64,000 nt of DNA from Zeus faber. Lineage: Eukaryota > Chordata > Actinopteri > Zeiformes > Zeidae. Under the pieces are notes generated by a model. That model was given only the letters and a program-made list of their open reading frames with translations, ran no database searches and was not told the origin of the DNA. A program made the translations under genes and the position numbers. The stretch spans positions 1,364,001 through 1,428,000 of the forward strand of contig CAUIJY010000071.1 in assembly GCA_960531495.1 (NCBI GenBank). The letters run 5' to 3'. Positions 12,801 to 27,800 of the stretch are shown here, piece by piece (the stretch's first letter is position 1; each line of letters starts with the position of its first letter).

Positions 12801-15800
12801 GCCCATCTAACATGTATTTGTCGAGTTATGATCATTTTCATCATTATGTGTACATGTGGGAAAAAACGCATTTTCAGCCGATTTAAACGTCGAAAAGGGG
12901 AATTGCTTAAACGCTTCAGTCATTACTCTGTGTGACAGTGTCAGACAGTTTAATTACAATGGTGAACTAGTATATGCTGCTAAAGCGTTGTTTGTCAAAC
13001 AGTTTTAGGCCCATACAACATGTATTTGTCGAGGTATGAGCATTTTCAGAACATTGGACGGTTTGCTGTCTAGCTGAATTAGAGAAACACCGAACCATTG
13101 TCTCTTCAGAGGTGAATGATTCAGAATGCTGCAGTACAGCATAGAAATTTTATTAATATGATGAACTATTATGTGCTTCTTAAGTGTTTCTCACAGATTT
13201 CTAGGCCCATCTAACATGTATTTGTGGAGTTATGATCATTTTCATCATTGTGTGCACATGTGGGAAAAAACGCATTTTCAGCCGATTTAAACGTCGAAAA
13301 GGGGAATTGGTTAAACGCTTCAGTCATTACTCTGTGTGACAGTGTCAGACAGTTTAAATACAATGGTGAACTAGTATATGCTGCTAAAGTGTTGTTTGTC
13401 AAACAGTTTTAGGCCCATGTACAATGTATTTGTCGAGTTATGATTATTTTCATCATTGTGTGCACATGTGGGAAAAAACGCATTTTCAGCCGATTTAAAC
13501 GTCGAAAAGGGGAATTGGTTAAACGCTTCAGTCATTACTCTGTGTGACAGTGTCAGACAGTTTAAATACAATGGTGAACTAGTATATGCTGCTAAAGCGT
13601 TGTTTGTCAAACAGTTTTAGGCCCATACAACATGTATTTGACGAGGTATGAGCATTTTCAGAACATTGGACGGTTTGCTGTCTAGCTGAATTAGAGAAAC
13701 ACCGAACCATTGTCTCTTCAGAGGTGAATGATTCAGAATGCTGCAGTACAGCATAGAAATTTTATTAATATGATGAACTATTATGTGCTTCTTAAGTGTT
13801 TCTCACAGATTTCTAGGCCCATCTAACATGTATTTGTGGAGTTATGATCATTTTCATCATTGTGTGCACATGTGGGAAAAAACGCATTTTCAGCCGATTT
13901 AAACGTCGAAAAGGGGAATTGGTTAAACGCTTCAGTCATTACTCTGTGTGACAGTGTCAGACAGTTTAAATACATTGGTGAACTAGTATATGCTGCTAAA
14001 GTGTTGTTTGTCAACCAGTTTTAGGCCCATCTAACATGTATTTGTCGAGTTATGATCATTTTCATCATTATGTGTACATGTGGGAAAAAACGCATTTTCA
14101 GCCGATTTAAACGTCGAAAAGGGGAATTGGTTAAACGCTTCAGTCATTACTCTGTGTGACAGTGTCAGACAGTTTAAATACAATGGTGAACTAGTATATG
14201 CTGCTAAAGCGTTGTTTGTCAAACAGTTTTAGGCCCATACAACATGTATTTGACGAGGTATGAGCATTTTCAGAACATTGGACGGTTTGCTGTCTAGCTG
14301 AATTAGAGAAACACCGAACCATTGTCTCTTCAGAGGTGAATGATTCAGAATGCTGCAGTACAGCATAGAAATTTTATTAATATGATGAACTATTATGTGC
14401 TTCCTAAGTTTTTCTCTCAGATTTCTATGCCCATCTAACATGTATTTCTGGAGTTATGATCATTTTCAGAACTTGTGACGGTTTGCTGTCTAACTGAATT
14501 AGAGAAACACCGAACCATTGTCTCTTCAGAGGTGAATGATTCAGAATGCTGCAGTACAGCATAGAAATTTAATTAATATGATGAACTATTATGTGCTTCC
14601 TAAGTTTTTCTCTCAGATTTCTATGCCAATCTAACATGTATTTGTGGAGTTAGGATCATTTTCATCATAGTGTGCACATGTGGGAAAAAACGCATTTTCA
14701 GCCGATTTAAACGTCGAAAAGGGGAATTGGTTAAACGCTTCAGTCATTACTCTGTGTGACAGTGTCAGACAGTTTAAATACAATGGTGAACTAGTATATG
14801 CTGCTAAAGTGTTGTTTGTCAACAAGTTTTAGGCCCATCTAACATGTATTTGTCGAGTTATGATCATTTTCATCATTATGTGTACATGTGGGAAAAAACG
14901 CATTTTCAGCCGATTTAAACGTCGAAAAGGGGAATTGCTTAAACGCTTCAGTCATTACTCTGTGTGACAGTGTCAGACAGTTTAATTACAATGGTGAACT
15001 AGTATATGCTGCTAAAGCGTTGTTTGTCAAACAGTTTTAGGCCCATACAACATGTATTTGTCGAGGTATGAGCATTTTCAGAACATTGGACGGTTTGCTG
15101 TCTAGCTGAATTAGAGAAACACCGAACCATTGTCTCTTCAGAGGTGAATGATTCAGAATGCTGCAGTACAGCATTGAAATTTAATTAATGTGATGAACTA
15201 TTATGTGCTTTCTAAGTTTTTCTCTCAGATTTCTATGCCCATCTAACATGTATTTCTGGAGTTATGATCATTTTCAGAACTTGTGACGGTTTGCTGTCTA
15301 ACTGAATTAGAGAAACACCGAACCATTGTCTCTTCAGAGGTGAATGATTCAGAATGCTGCAGTACAGCATAGAAATTTAATTAATATGATGAACTATTAC
15401 GTGCTTCTTAAGTGTTTCTCACAGATTTCTAGGCCCATCTAACATGTATTTGTGGAGTTATGATCATTTTCATCATTGTGTGCACATGTGGGAAAAAACG
15501 CATTTTCAGCCGATTTAAACGTCGAAAAGGGGAATTGGTTAAACGCTTCAGTCATTACTCTGTGTGACAGTGTCAGACAGTTTAAATACATTGGTGAACT
15601 AGTATATGCTGCTAAAGTGTTGTTTGTCAACCAGTTTTAGGCCCATCTAACATGTATTTGTCGAGTTATGATCATTTTCATCATTATGTGTACATGTGGG
15701 AAAAAACGCATTTTCAGCCGATTTAAACGTCGAAAAGGGGAATTGCTTAAACGCTTCAGTCATTTCTCTGTGTGACAGTGTCAGACAGTTTAAATACAAT

Positions 15801-18800
15801 GGTGAACTAGTATATGCTGCTAAAGCGTTGTTTGTCAAACAGTTTTAGGCCCATACAACATTGTATTTCTCGAGGTATGAGCATTTTCAGAACATTGGAC
15901 GGTTTGCTGTCTAGCTGAATTAGAGAAACACCGAACCATTGTCTCTTCAGAGGTGAATGATTCAGAATGCTGCAGTACAGCATAGAAATTTTATTAATAT
16001 GATGAACTATTATGTGCTTCTTAAGTGTTTCTCACAGATTTCTAGGCCCATCTAACATGTATTTGTGGAGTTATGATCATTTTCATCATTGTGTGCACAT
16101 GTGGGAAAAAACGCATTTTCAGCCGATTTAAACGTCGAAAAGGGGAATTGGTTAAACGCTTCAGTCATTACTCTGTGTGACAGTGTCAGACAGTTTAAAT
16201 ACAATGGTGAACTAGTATATGCTGCTAAAGTGTTGTTTGTCAAACAGTTTTAGGCCCATGTACAATGTATTTGTCGAGTTATGATTATTTTCATCATTGT
16301 GTGCACATGTGGGAAAAAACGCATTTTCAGCCGATTTAAACGTCGAAAAGGGGAATTGGTTAAACGCTTCAGTCATTACTCTGTGTGACAGTGTCAGACA
16401 GTTTAAATACAATGGTGAACTAGTATATGCTGATAAAGCGTTGTTTGTCAAACAGTTTTAGGCCCATACAACATGTATTTGACGAGGTATGAGCATTTTC
16501 AGAACATTGGACGGTTTGCTGTCTAGCTGAATTAGAGAAACACCGAACCATTGTCTCTTCAGAGGTGAATGATTCAGAATGCTGCAGTACAGCATAGAAA
16601 TTTTATTAATATGATGAACTATTATGTGCTTCCTAAGTTTTTCTCTCAGATTTCTATGCCCATCTAACATGTATTTGTGGAGTTAGGATCATTTTCATCA
16701 TAGTGTGCACATGTGGGAAAAAACGCATTTTCAGCCGATTTAAACGTCGAAAAGGGGAATTGGTTAAACGCTTCAGTCATTACTCTGTGTGACAGTGTCA
16801 GACAGTTTAAATACAATGGTGAACTAGTATATGCTGCTAAAGTGTTGTTTGTCAACCAGTTTTAGGCCCATCTAAGATGTATTTGTCGAGTTATGATCAT
16901 TTTCATCATTATGTGTACATGTGGGAAAAAACGCATTTGCAGCCGATTTAAACGTCGAAAAGGGGAATTGCTTGAACGCTTCAGTCAGTACTCTGTGTGA
17001 CAGTGTCAGACAGTTTAAATACAATGGTGAACTAGTATATGCTGCTAAAGCGTTGTTTGTCAAACAGTTTTAGGCCCATACAACATGTATTTGTCGAGGT
17101 ATGAGCATTTTCAGAACATTGGACGGTTTGCTGTCTAGCTGAATTAGAGAAACACCGAACCATTGTCTCTTCAGAGGTGAATGATTCAGAATGCTGCAGT
17201 ACAGCATTGAAATTTAATTAATATGATGAACAATTATGTGCTTCCTAAGTTTTTCTCTCAGATTACTATGCCCATCTAACATGTATTTCTGGAGTTATGA
17301 TCATTTTCAGAACTTGTGACGGTTTGCTGTCTAGCTGAATTAGAGAAACACCGAACCATTGTCTCTTCAGAGGTGAATGATTCAGAATGCTGCAGTACAG
17401 CATAGAAATTGTATTAATATGATGAACTATTATGTGCTTCTTAAGTGTTTCTCACAGATTTCTAGGCCCATCTAACATGTATTTGTGGAGTTATGATCAT
17501 TTTCATCATTGTGTGCACATGTGGGAAAAAACGCATTTTCAGCCGATTTAAACGTCGAAAAGGGGAATTGGTTAAACGCTTCAGTCATTACTCTGTGTGA
17601 CAGTGTGAGACAGTTTAAATACATTGGTGAACTAGTATATGCTGCTAAAGTGTTGTTTGTCAACCAGTTTTAGGCCCATCTAACATGTATTTGTCGAGTT
17701 ATGATCATTTTCATCATTATGTGTACATGTGGGAAAAAACGCATTTTCAGCCGATTTAAACGTCGAAAAGGAGAATTGGTTAAACGTTTCAGTCATTACT
17801 CTGTGTGACAGTGTCAGACAGTTTAAATACAATGGTGAACTAGTATATGCTGCTAAAGCGTTGTTTGTCAAACAGTTTTAGGCCCATACAACATGTATTT
17901 GTCGAGGTATGAGCATTTTCAGAACATTGGACGGTTTGCTGTCTAGCTGAATTAGAGAAACACCGAACCATTGTCTCTTCAGAGGTGAATGATTCAGAAT
18001 GCTGCAGTACAGCATTGAAATTTAATTAATGTGATGAACTATTATGTGCTTTCTAAGTTTTTCTCTCAGATTTCTATGCCCATCTAACATGTATTTCTGG
18101 AGTTATGATCATTTTCAGAACTTGTGACGGTTTGCTGTCTAACTGAATTAGAGAAACACCGAACCATTGTCTCTTCAGAGGTGAATGATTCAGAATGCTG
18201 CAGTACAGCATAGAAATTTAATTAATATGATGAACTATTATGTGCTTCTTAAGTGTTTCTCACAGATTTCTAGGCCCATCTAACATGTATTTGTGGAGTT
18301 ATGATCATTTTCATCATTGTGTGCACATGTGGGAAAAAACGCATTTTCAGCCGATTTAAACGTCGAAAAGGGGAATTGGTTAAACGCTTCAGTCATTACT
18401 CTGTGTGACAGTGTCAGACAGTTTAAATACATTGGTGAACTAGTATATGCTGCTAAAGTGTTGTTTGTCAACCAGTTTTAGGCCCATCTAACATGTATTT
18501 GTCGAGTTATGATGATTTTCATCATTATGTGTACATGTGGGAAAAAACGCATTTTCAGCCGATTTAAACGTCGAAAAGGGGAATTGCTTAAACGCTTCAG
18601 TCATTTCTCTGTTTGACAGTGTCAGACAGTTTAAATACAATGGTGAACTAGTATATGCTGCTAAAGCGTTGTTTGTCAAACAGTTTTAGGCCCATACAAC
18701 ATTGTATTTGACGAGGTATGAGCATTTTCAGAACATTGGACGGTTTGCTGTCTAGCTGAATTAGAGAAACACCGAACCATTGTCTCTTCAGAGGTGAATG

Positions 18801-21800
18801 ATTCAGAATGCTGCAGTACAGCATTGAAATTTAATTAATATGATGAACTATTATGTGCTTCCTAAGTTTTTCTCTCAGATTTCTATGCCCATCTAACATG
18901 TATTTCTGGAGTTATGATCATTTTCAGAACTTGTGACGGTTTGCTGTCTAGCTGAATTAGAGAAACACCGAACCATTGTCTATTCAGAGGTGAATGATTC
19001 AGAATGCTGCAGTACAGCATAGAAATTTAATTAATATGATGAACTATTAAGTGCTTCTTAAGTGTTTCTCACAGATTTCTAGGCCCATCTAACATGTATT
19101 TGTGGAGTTATGATCATTTTCATCATTGTGTGCACATGTGGGAAAAAACGCATTTTCAGCCGATTTAAACGTCGAAAAGGGGAATTGGTTAAACGCTTCA
19201 GTCATTACTCTGTGTGACAGTGTCAGACAGTTTAAATACAATGGTGAACTAGTATATGCTGCTAAAGTGTTGTTTGTCAAACAGTTTTAGGCCCATGTAC
19301 AATGTATTTGTCGAGTTATGATTATTTTCATCATTGTGTGCACATGTGGGAAAAAACGCATTTTCAGCCGATTTAAACGTCGAAAAGGGGAATTGGTCAA
19401 ACGCTTCAGTCATTACTCTGTGTGACAGTGTCAGACAGTTTAAATACAATGGTGAACTAGTATATGCTGCTAAAGCGTTGTTTGTCAAACAGTTTTAGGC
19501 CCATACAACATGTATTTGACGAGGTATGAGCATTTTCAGAACATTGGACGGTTTGCTGTCTAGCTGAATTAGAAAAACACCGAACCATTGTCTCTTCAGA
19601 GGTGAATGATTCAGAATGCTGCAGTACAGCATAGAAATTTTATTAATATGATGAACTATTATGTGCTTCCTAAGTTTTTCTCTCAGATTTCTATGCCCAT
19701 CTAACATGTATTTCTGGAGTTATGATCATTTTCAGAACTTGTGACGGTTTGCTGTCTAACTGAATTAGAGAAACACCGAACCATTGTCTCTTCAGAGGTG
19801 AATGATTCAGAATGCTGCAGTACAGCATAGAAATTTAATTAATATGATGAACTATTATGTGCTTCTTAAGTGTTTCTCACAGATTTCTAGGCCCATCTAA
19901 CATGTATTTGTCGAGTTATGATCATTTTCATCATTATGTGTACATGTGGGAAAAAACGCATTTTCAGCCGATTTAAACGTCGAAAAGGAGAATTGGTTAA
20001 ACGCTTCAGTCATTACTCTGTGTGACAGTGTCAGACAGTTTAAATACATTGGTGAACTAGTATATGCTGCTAAAGTGTTGTTTGTCAACCAGTTTTAGGC
20101 CCATCTAACATGTATTTGTCGAGTTATGATCATTTTCATCATTATGTGTACATGTGGGAAAAAACGCATTTTCAGCCGATTTAAACGTCGAAAAGGGGAA
20201 TTGCTTAAACGCTTCAGTCATTACTCTGTGTGACAGTGTCAGACAGTTTAATTACAATGGTGAACTAGTATATGCTGCTAAAGCGTTGTTTGTCAAACAG
20301 TTTTAGGCCCATACAACATGTATTTGTCGAGGTATGAGCATTTTCGGAACATTGGACGGTTTGCTGTCTAGCTGAATTAGAGAAACACCGAACCATTGTC
20401 TCTTCAGAGGTGAATGATTCAGAATGCTGCAGTACAGCATTGAAATTTAATTAATGTGATGAACTATTATGTGCTTTCTAAGTTTTTCTCTCAGATTTCT
20501 ATGCCCATCTAACATGTATTTCTGGAGTTATGATCATTTTCAGAACTTGTGACGGTTTGCTGTCTAACTGAATTAGAGAAACACCGAACCATTGTCTCTT
20601 CAGAGGTGAATGATTCAGAATGCTGCAGTACAGCATTGAAATTTTATTAATATGATGAACTATTATGTGCTTCTTAAGTGTTTCTCACAGATTTCTAGGC
20701 CCATCTAACATGTATTTGTGGAGTTATGATCATTTTCATCATTGTGTGCACATGTGGGAAAAAACGCATTTTCAGCCGATTTAAACGTCGAAAAGGGGAA
20801 TTGGTTAAACGCTTCAGTCATTACTCTGTGTGACAGTGTCAGACAGTTTAAATACATTGGTGAACTAGTATATGCTGCTAAAGTGTTGTTTGTCAACCAG
20901 TTTTAGGCCCATCTAACATGTATTTGTCGAGTTATGATCATTTTCATCATTATGTGTACATGTGGGAAAAAACGCATTTTCAGCCGATTTAAACGTCGAA
21001 AAGGGGAATTGCTTAAACGCTTCAGTCATTTCTCTGTGTGACAGTGTCAGACAGTTTAAATACAATGGTGAACTAGTATATGCTGCTAAAGCGTTGTTTG
21101 TCAAACAGTTTTAGGCCCATACAACATTGTATTTGACGAGGTATGAGCATTTTCAGAACATTGGACGGTTTGCTGTCTAGCTGAATTAGAGAAAGACCGA
21201 ACCATTGTCTCTTCAGAGGTGAATGATTCAGAATGCTGCAGTACAGCATAGAAATTTTATTAATATGATGAACTATTATGTGCTTCTTAAGTGTTTCTCA
21301 CAGATTTCTAGGCCCATCTAACATGTATTTGTGGAGTTATGATCATTTTCATCATTGTGTGCACATGTGGGAAAAAACGCATTTTCAGCCGATTTAAACG
21401 TCGAAAAGGGGAATTGGTTAAACGCTTCAGTCATTACTCTGTGTGACAGTGTCAGACAGTTTAAATACAATGGTGAACTAGTATATGCTGCTAAAGTGTT
21501 GTTTGTCAACCAGTTTTAGGCCCATCTAACATGTATTTGTCGAGTTATGATCATTTTCATCATTATGTGTACATGTGGGAAAAAACGCATTTTCAGCCGA
21601 TTTAAACGTCGAAAAGGGGAATTGCTTAAACGCTTCAGTCATTTCTCTGTGTGACAGTGTCAGACAGTTTAAATACAATGGTGAACTAGTATATGCTGCT
21701 AAAGCGTTGTTTGTCAAACAGTTTTAGGCCCATACAACATGTATTTGTCGAGGTATGAGCATTTTCAGAACATTGGACGGTTTGCTGTCTAGCTGAATAA

Positions 21801-24800
21801 GAGAAACACCGAACCATTGTCTCTTCAGAGATGAATGATTCAGAATGCTGCAGTACAGCATAGAAATTTTATTAATATGATGAACTATTATGTGCTTCTT
21901 AAGTGTTTCTCACAGATTTCTAGGCCCATCTAACATGTATTTGTGGAGTTATGATCATTTTCATCATTGTGTGCACATGTGGGAAAAAACGCATTTTCAG
22001 CCGATTTAAACGTCGAAAAGGGGAATTGGTTAAACGCTTCAGTCATTACTCTGTGTGACAGTGTCAGACAGTTTAAATACAATGGTGAACTAGTATATGC
22101 TGCTAAAGTGTTGTTTGTCAAACAGTTTTAGGCCCATGTACAATGTATTTGTCGAGTTATGATTATTTTCATCATTGTGTGCACATGTGGGAAAAAATGC
22201 ATTTTCAGCCGATTTAAACGTCGAAAAGGGGAATTGGTTAAACGCTTCAGTCATTACTCTGTGTGACAGTGTCAGACAGTTTAAATACAATGGTGAACTA
22301 GTATATGCTGCTAAAGCGTTGTTTGTCAAACAGTTTTAGGCCCATACAACATGTATTTGACGAGGTATGAGCATTTTCAGAACATTGGACGGTTTGCTGT
22401 CTAGCTGAATTAGAGAAACACCGAACCATTGTCTCGTCAGAGGTGAATGATTCAGAATGCTGCAGTACAGCATAGAAATTTTATTAATATGATGAACTAT
22501 TATGTGCTTCCTAAGTTTTTCTCTCAGATTTCTATGCCCATCTAACATGTATTTCTGGAGTTATGATCATTTTCAGAACTTGTGACGGTTTGCTGTCTAA
22601 CTGAATTAGAGAAACACCGAACCATTGTCTCTTCAGAGGTGAATGATTCAGAATGCTGCAGTACAGCATAGAAATTTAATTAATATGATGAACTATTATG
22701 TGCTTCTTAAGTGTTTCTCACAGATTTCTAGGCCCATCTAACATGTATTTGTGGAGTTAGGATCATTTTCATCATAGTGTGCACATGTGGGAAAAAACGC
22801 ATTTTCAGCCGATTTAAACGTCGAAAAGGGGAATTGGTTAAACGCTTCAGTCATTACTCTGTGTGACAGTGTCAGACAGTTTAAATACAATGGTGAACTA
22901 GTATATGCTGCTAAAGTGTTGTTTGTCAACCAGTTTTAGGCCCATCTAACATGTATTTGTCGAGTTATGATCATTTTCATCATTATGTGTACATGTGGGA
23001 AAAAACGCATTTTCAGCCGATTTAAACGTCGAAAAGGGGAATTGCTTGAACGCTTCAGTCAGTACTCTGTGTGACAGTGTCAGACAGTTTAAATACAGTG
23101 GTGAACTAGTATATGCTGCTAAAGCGTTGTTTGTCAAACAGTTTTAGGCCCATACAACATGTATTTGTCGAGGTATGAGCATTTTCAGAACATTGGACGG
23201 TTTGCTGTCTAGCTGAATTAGAGAAACACCGAACCATTGTCTCTTCAGAGGTGAATGATTCAGAATGCTGCAGTACAGCATTGAAATTTAATTAATATGA
23301 TGAACAATTATGTGCTTCCTAAGTTTTTCTCTCAGATTTCTATGCCCATCTAACATGTATTTCTGGAGTTATGATCATTTTCAGAACTTGTGACGGTTTG
23401 CTGTCTAGCTGAATTAGAGAAACACCGAACCATTGTCTCTTCAGAGGTGAATGATTCAGAATGCTGCAGTACAGCATAGAAATTTAATTAATATGATGAA
23501 CTATTATGTGCTTCTTAAGTGTTTCTCACAGATTTCTAGGCCCATCTAACATGTATTTGTGGAGTTATGATCATTTTCATCATTGTGTGCACATGTGGGA
23601 AAAAACGCATTTTCAGCCGATTTAAACGTCGAAAAGGGGAATTGGTTAAACGCTTCAGTCATTACTCTGTGTGACAGTGTCAGACAGTTTAAATACAATG
23701 GTGAACTAGTATATGCTGCTCAAGTGTTGTTTGTCAAACAGTTTTAGGCCCATGTACAATGTATTTGTCGAGTTATGATTATTTTCATCATTGTGTGCAC
23801 ATGTGGGAAAAAAGGCATTTTCAGCCGATTTAAACGTCGAAAAGGGGAATTGCTTGAACGCTTCAGTCAGTACTCTGTGTGACAGTGTCAGACAGTTTAA
23901 ATACAGTGGTGAACTAGTATATGCTGCTAAAGCGTTGTTTGTCAAACAGTTTTAGGCCCATACAACATGTATTTGTCGAGGTATGAGCATTTTCAGAACA
24001 TTGGACGGTTTGCTGTCTAGCTGAATTAGAGAAACACCGAACCATTGTCTCTTCAGAGGTGAATGATTCAGAATGCTGCAGTACAGCATTGAAATTTAAT
24101 TAATATGATGAACAATTATGTGCTTCCTAAGTTTTTCTCTCAGATTTCTATGCCCATCTAACATGTATTTCTGGAGTTATGATCATTTTCAGAACTTGTG
24201 ACGGTTTGCTGTCTAGCTGAATTAGAGAAACACCGAACCATTGTCTCTTCAGAGGTGAATGATTCAGAATGCTGCAGTACAGCATAGAAATTTAATTAAT
24301 ATGATGAACTATTATGTGCTTCTTAAGTGTTTCTCACAGATTTCTAGGCCCATCTAACATGTATTTGTGGAGTTATGATCATTTTCATCATTGTGTGCAC
24401 ATGTGGGAAAAAACGCATTTTCAGCCGATTTAAACGTCGAAAAGGGGAATTGGTTAAACGCTTCAGTCATTACTCTGTGTGACAGTGTCAGACAGTTTAA
24501 ATACAATGGTGAACTAGTATATGCTGCTCAAGTGTTGTTTGTCAAACAGTTTTAGGCCCATGTACAATGTATTTGTCGAGATATGATTATTTTCATCATT
24601 GTGTGCACATGTGGGAAAAAAGGCATTTTCAGCCGATTTAAACGTCGAAAAGGGGAATTGGTTAAACGCTTCAGTCATTACTCTGTGTGACAGTGTCAGA
24701 CAGTTTAAATACAATGGTGAACTAGTATATGCTGCTAAAGCGTTGTTTGTCAAACAGTTTTAGGCCCATACAACATGTATTTGACGAGGTATGAGCATTT

Positions 24801-27800
24801 TAAGAACATTGGACGGTTTGCTGTCTAGCTGAATTAGAGAAACACCGAACCATTGTCTCTTCAGAGGTGAATGATTCAGAATGCTGCAGTACAGCAGAGA
24901 AATTTTATTAATATGATGAACTATTATGTGCTTCCTAAGTTTTTCTCTCAGATTTCTATGCCCATCTAACATGTATTTCTGGAGTTATGATCATTTTCAG
25001 AACTTGTGACGGTTTGCTGTCCAGCTGAATTAGAGAAACACCGAACCATTGTCTCTTCAGAGGTGAATGATTCAGAATGCTGCAGTACAGCATAGAAATT
25101 TAATTAATATGATGAACTATTATGTGCTTCTTAAGTGTTTCTCACAGATTTCTAGGCCCATCTAACATGTATTTGTGGAGTTATGATCATTTTCATCATT
25201 GTGTGCACATGTGGGAAAAAACGCATTTTCAGCCGATTTAAACGTCGAAAAGGGGAATTGGTTAAACGCTTCAGTCATTACTCTGTTTGACAGTGTCAGA
25301 CAGTTTAAATACAATGGTGAACTAGTATATGCTGCTAAAGTGTTGTTTGTCAAACAGTTTTAGGCCCATCTAACATGTATTTGTCGAGTTATGATCATTT
25401 TCATCATTATGTGTACATGTGGGAAAAAACGCATTTTCAGCCGATTTAAACGTCGAAAAGGGGAATTGCTTGAACGCTTCAGTCAGTACTCTGTGTGACA
25501 GTGTCAGACAGTTTAAATACAATGGTGAACTAGTATATGCTGCTAAAGCGTTGTTTGTCAAACAGTTTTAGGCCCATACAACATGTATTTGTCGAGGTAT
25601 GAGCATTTTCAGAACATTGGACGGTTTGCTGTCTAGCTGAATTAGAGAAACACCGAACCATTGTCTCTTCAGAGGTGAATGATTCAGAATGCTGCAGTAC
25701 AGCATTGAAATTTAATTAATATGATGAACAATTATGTGCTTCCTAAGTTTTTCTCTCAGATTTCTATGCCCATCTAACATGTATTTCTGGAGTTATGATC
25801 ATTTTCAGAACTTGTGACGGTTTGCTGTCTAGCTGAATTAGAGAAACACCGAACCATTGTCTCTTCAGAGGTGAATGATTCAGAATGCTGCAGTACAGCA
25901 TAGAAATTTTATTAATATGATGAACTATTATGTGCTTCTTAAGTGTTTCTCACAGATTTCTAGGCCCATCTAACATGTATTTGTGGAGTTATGATCATTT
26001 TCATCATTGTGTGCACATGTGGGAAAAAACGCATTTTCAGCCGATTTAAACGTCGAAAAGGGGAATTGGTTAAACGATTCAGTCATTACTCTGTGTGACA
26101 GTGTCAGACAGTTTAAATACAATGGTGAACTAGTATATGCTGCTAAATTGTTGTTTGTCAAACAGTTTTAGGCCCATGTAAAATGTATTTGTCGAGTTAT
26201 GATTATTTTCATCATTGTGTGCACATGTGGGAAAAAACGCATTTTCAGCCGATTTAAACGTCGAAAAGGGGAATTGGTTAAACGCTTCAGTCATTACTCT
26301 GTGTGACAGTGTCAGACAGTTTAAATACATTGGTGAACTAGTATATGCTGCTAAAGTGTTGTTTGTCAACCAGTTTTAGGCCCATCTAACATGTATTTGT
26401 CGAGTTATGATCAGTTTCATCATTATGTGTACATGTGGGAAAAAACGCATTTTCAGCCGATTTAAACGTCGAAAAGGGGAATTGCTTAAACGCTTCAGTC
26501 ATTACTCTGTGTGACAGTGTCAGACAGTTTAATTACAATGGTGAACTAATATATGCTGCTAAAGCGTTGTTTGTCAAACAGTTTTAGGCCCATACAACAT
26601 GTATTTGTCGAGGTATGAGCATTTTCAGAACATTGGACGGTTTGCTGTCTAGCTGAATTAGAGAAACACCGAACCATTGTCTCTTCAGAGGTGAATGATT
26701 CAGAATGCTGCAGTACAGCATTGAAATTTAATTAATGTGATGAACTATTATGTGCTTCCTAAGTTTTTCTCTCAGATTTCTATGCCCATCTAACATGTAT
26801 TTCTGGAGTTATGATCATCTTCAGAACTTGTGACGGTTTGCTGTCTAACTGAATTAGAGAAACACCGAACCATTGTCTCTTCAGAGGTGAATGATTCAGA
26901 ATGCTGCAGTACAGCATAGAAATTTAATTAATATGATGAACTATTATGTGCTTCTTAAGTGTTTCTCACAGATTTCTAGGCCCATCTAACATGTATTTGT
27001 GGAGTTATGATCATTTTCATCATTGTGTGCACATGTGGGAAAAAACGCATTTTCAGCCGATTTAAACGTCGAAAAGGGGAATTGGTTAAACGCTTCAGTC
27101 ATTACTCTGTGTGACAGTGTCAGACAGTTTAAATACATTGGTGAACTAGTATATGCTGCTAAAGTGTTGTTTGTCAACCAGTTTTAGGCCCATCTAACAT
27201 GTATTTGTCGAGTTATGATCATTTTCATCATTATGTGTACTTGTGGGAAAAAACGCATTTTCAGCCGATTTAAACGTCGAAAAGGGGAATTGCTTAAACG
27301 CTTCAGTCATTTCTCTGTGTGACAGTGTCAGACAGTTTAAATACAATGGTGAACTAGTATATGCTGCGAAAGCGTTGTTTGTCAAACAGTTTTAGGCCCA
27401 TACAACATTGTATTTGACGAGGTATGAGCATTTTCAGAACATTGGACGGTTTGCTGTCTAGCTGAATTAGAGAAACACCGAACCATTGTCTCTTCAGAGG
27501 TGAATGATTCAGAATGCTGCAGTACAGCATAGAAATTTTATTAATATGATGAACTATTATGTGCTTCTTAAGTGTTTCTCACAGATTTCTAGGCCCATCT
27601 AACATGTATTTGTGGAGTTATGATCATTTTCATCATTGTGTGCACATGTGGGAAAAAACGCATTTTCAGCCGATTTAAACGTCGAAAAGGGGAATTGGTT
27701 AAACGCTTCAGTCATTACTCTGTGTGACAGTGTCAGACAGTTTAAATACAATGGTGAACTAGTATATGCTGCTAAAGTGTTGTTTGTAAACCAGTTTTAG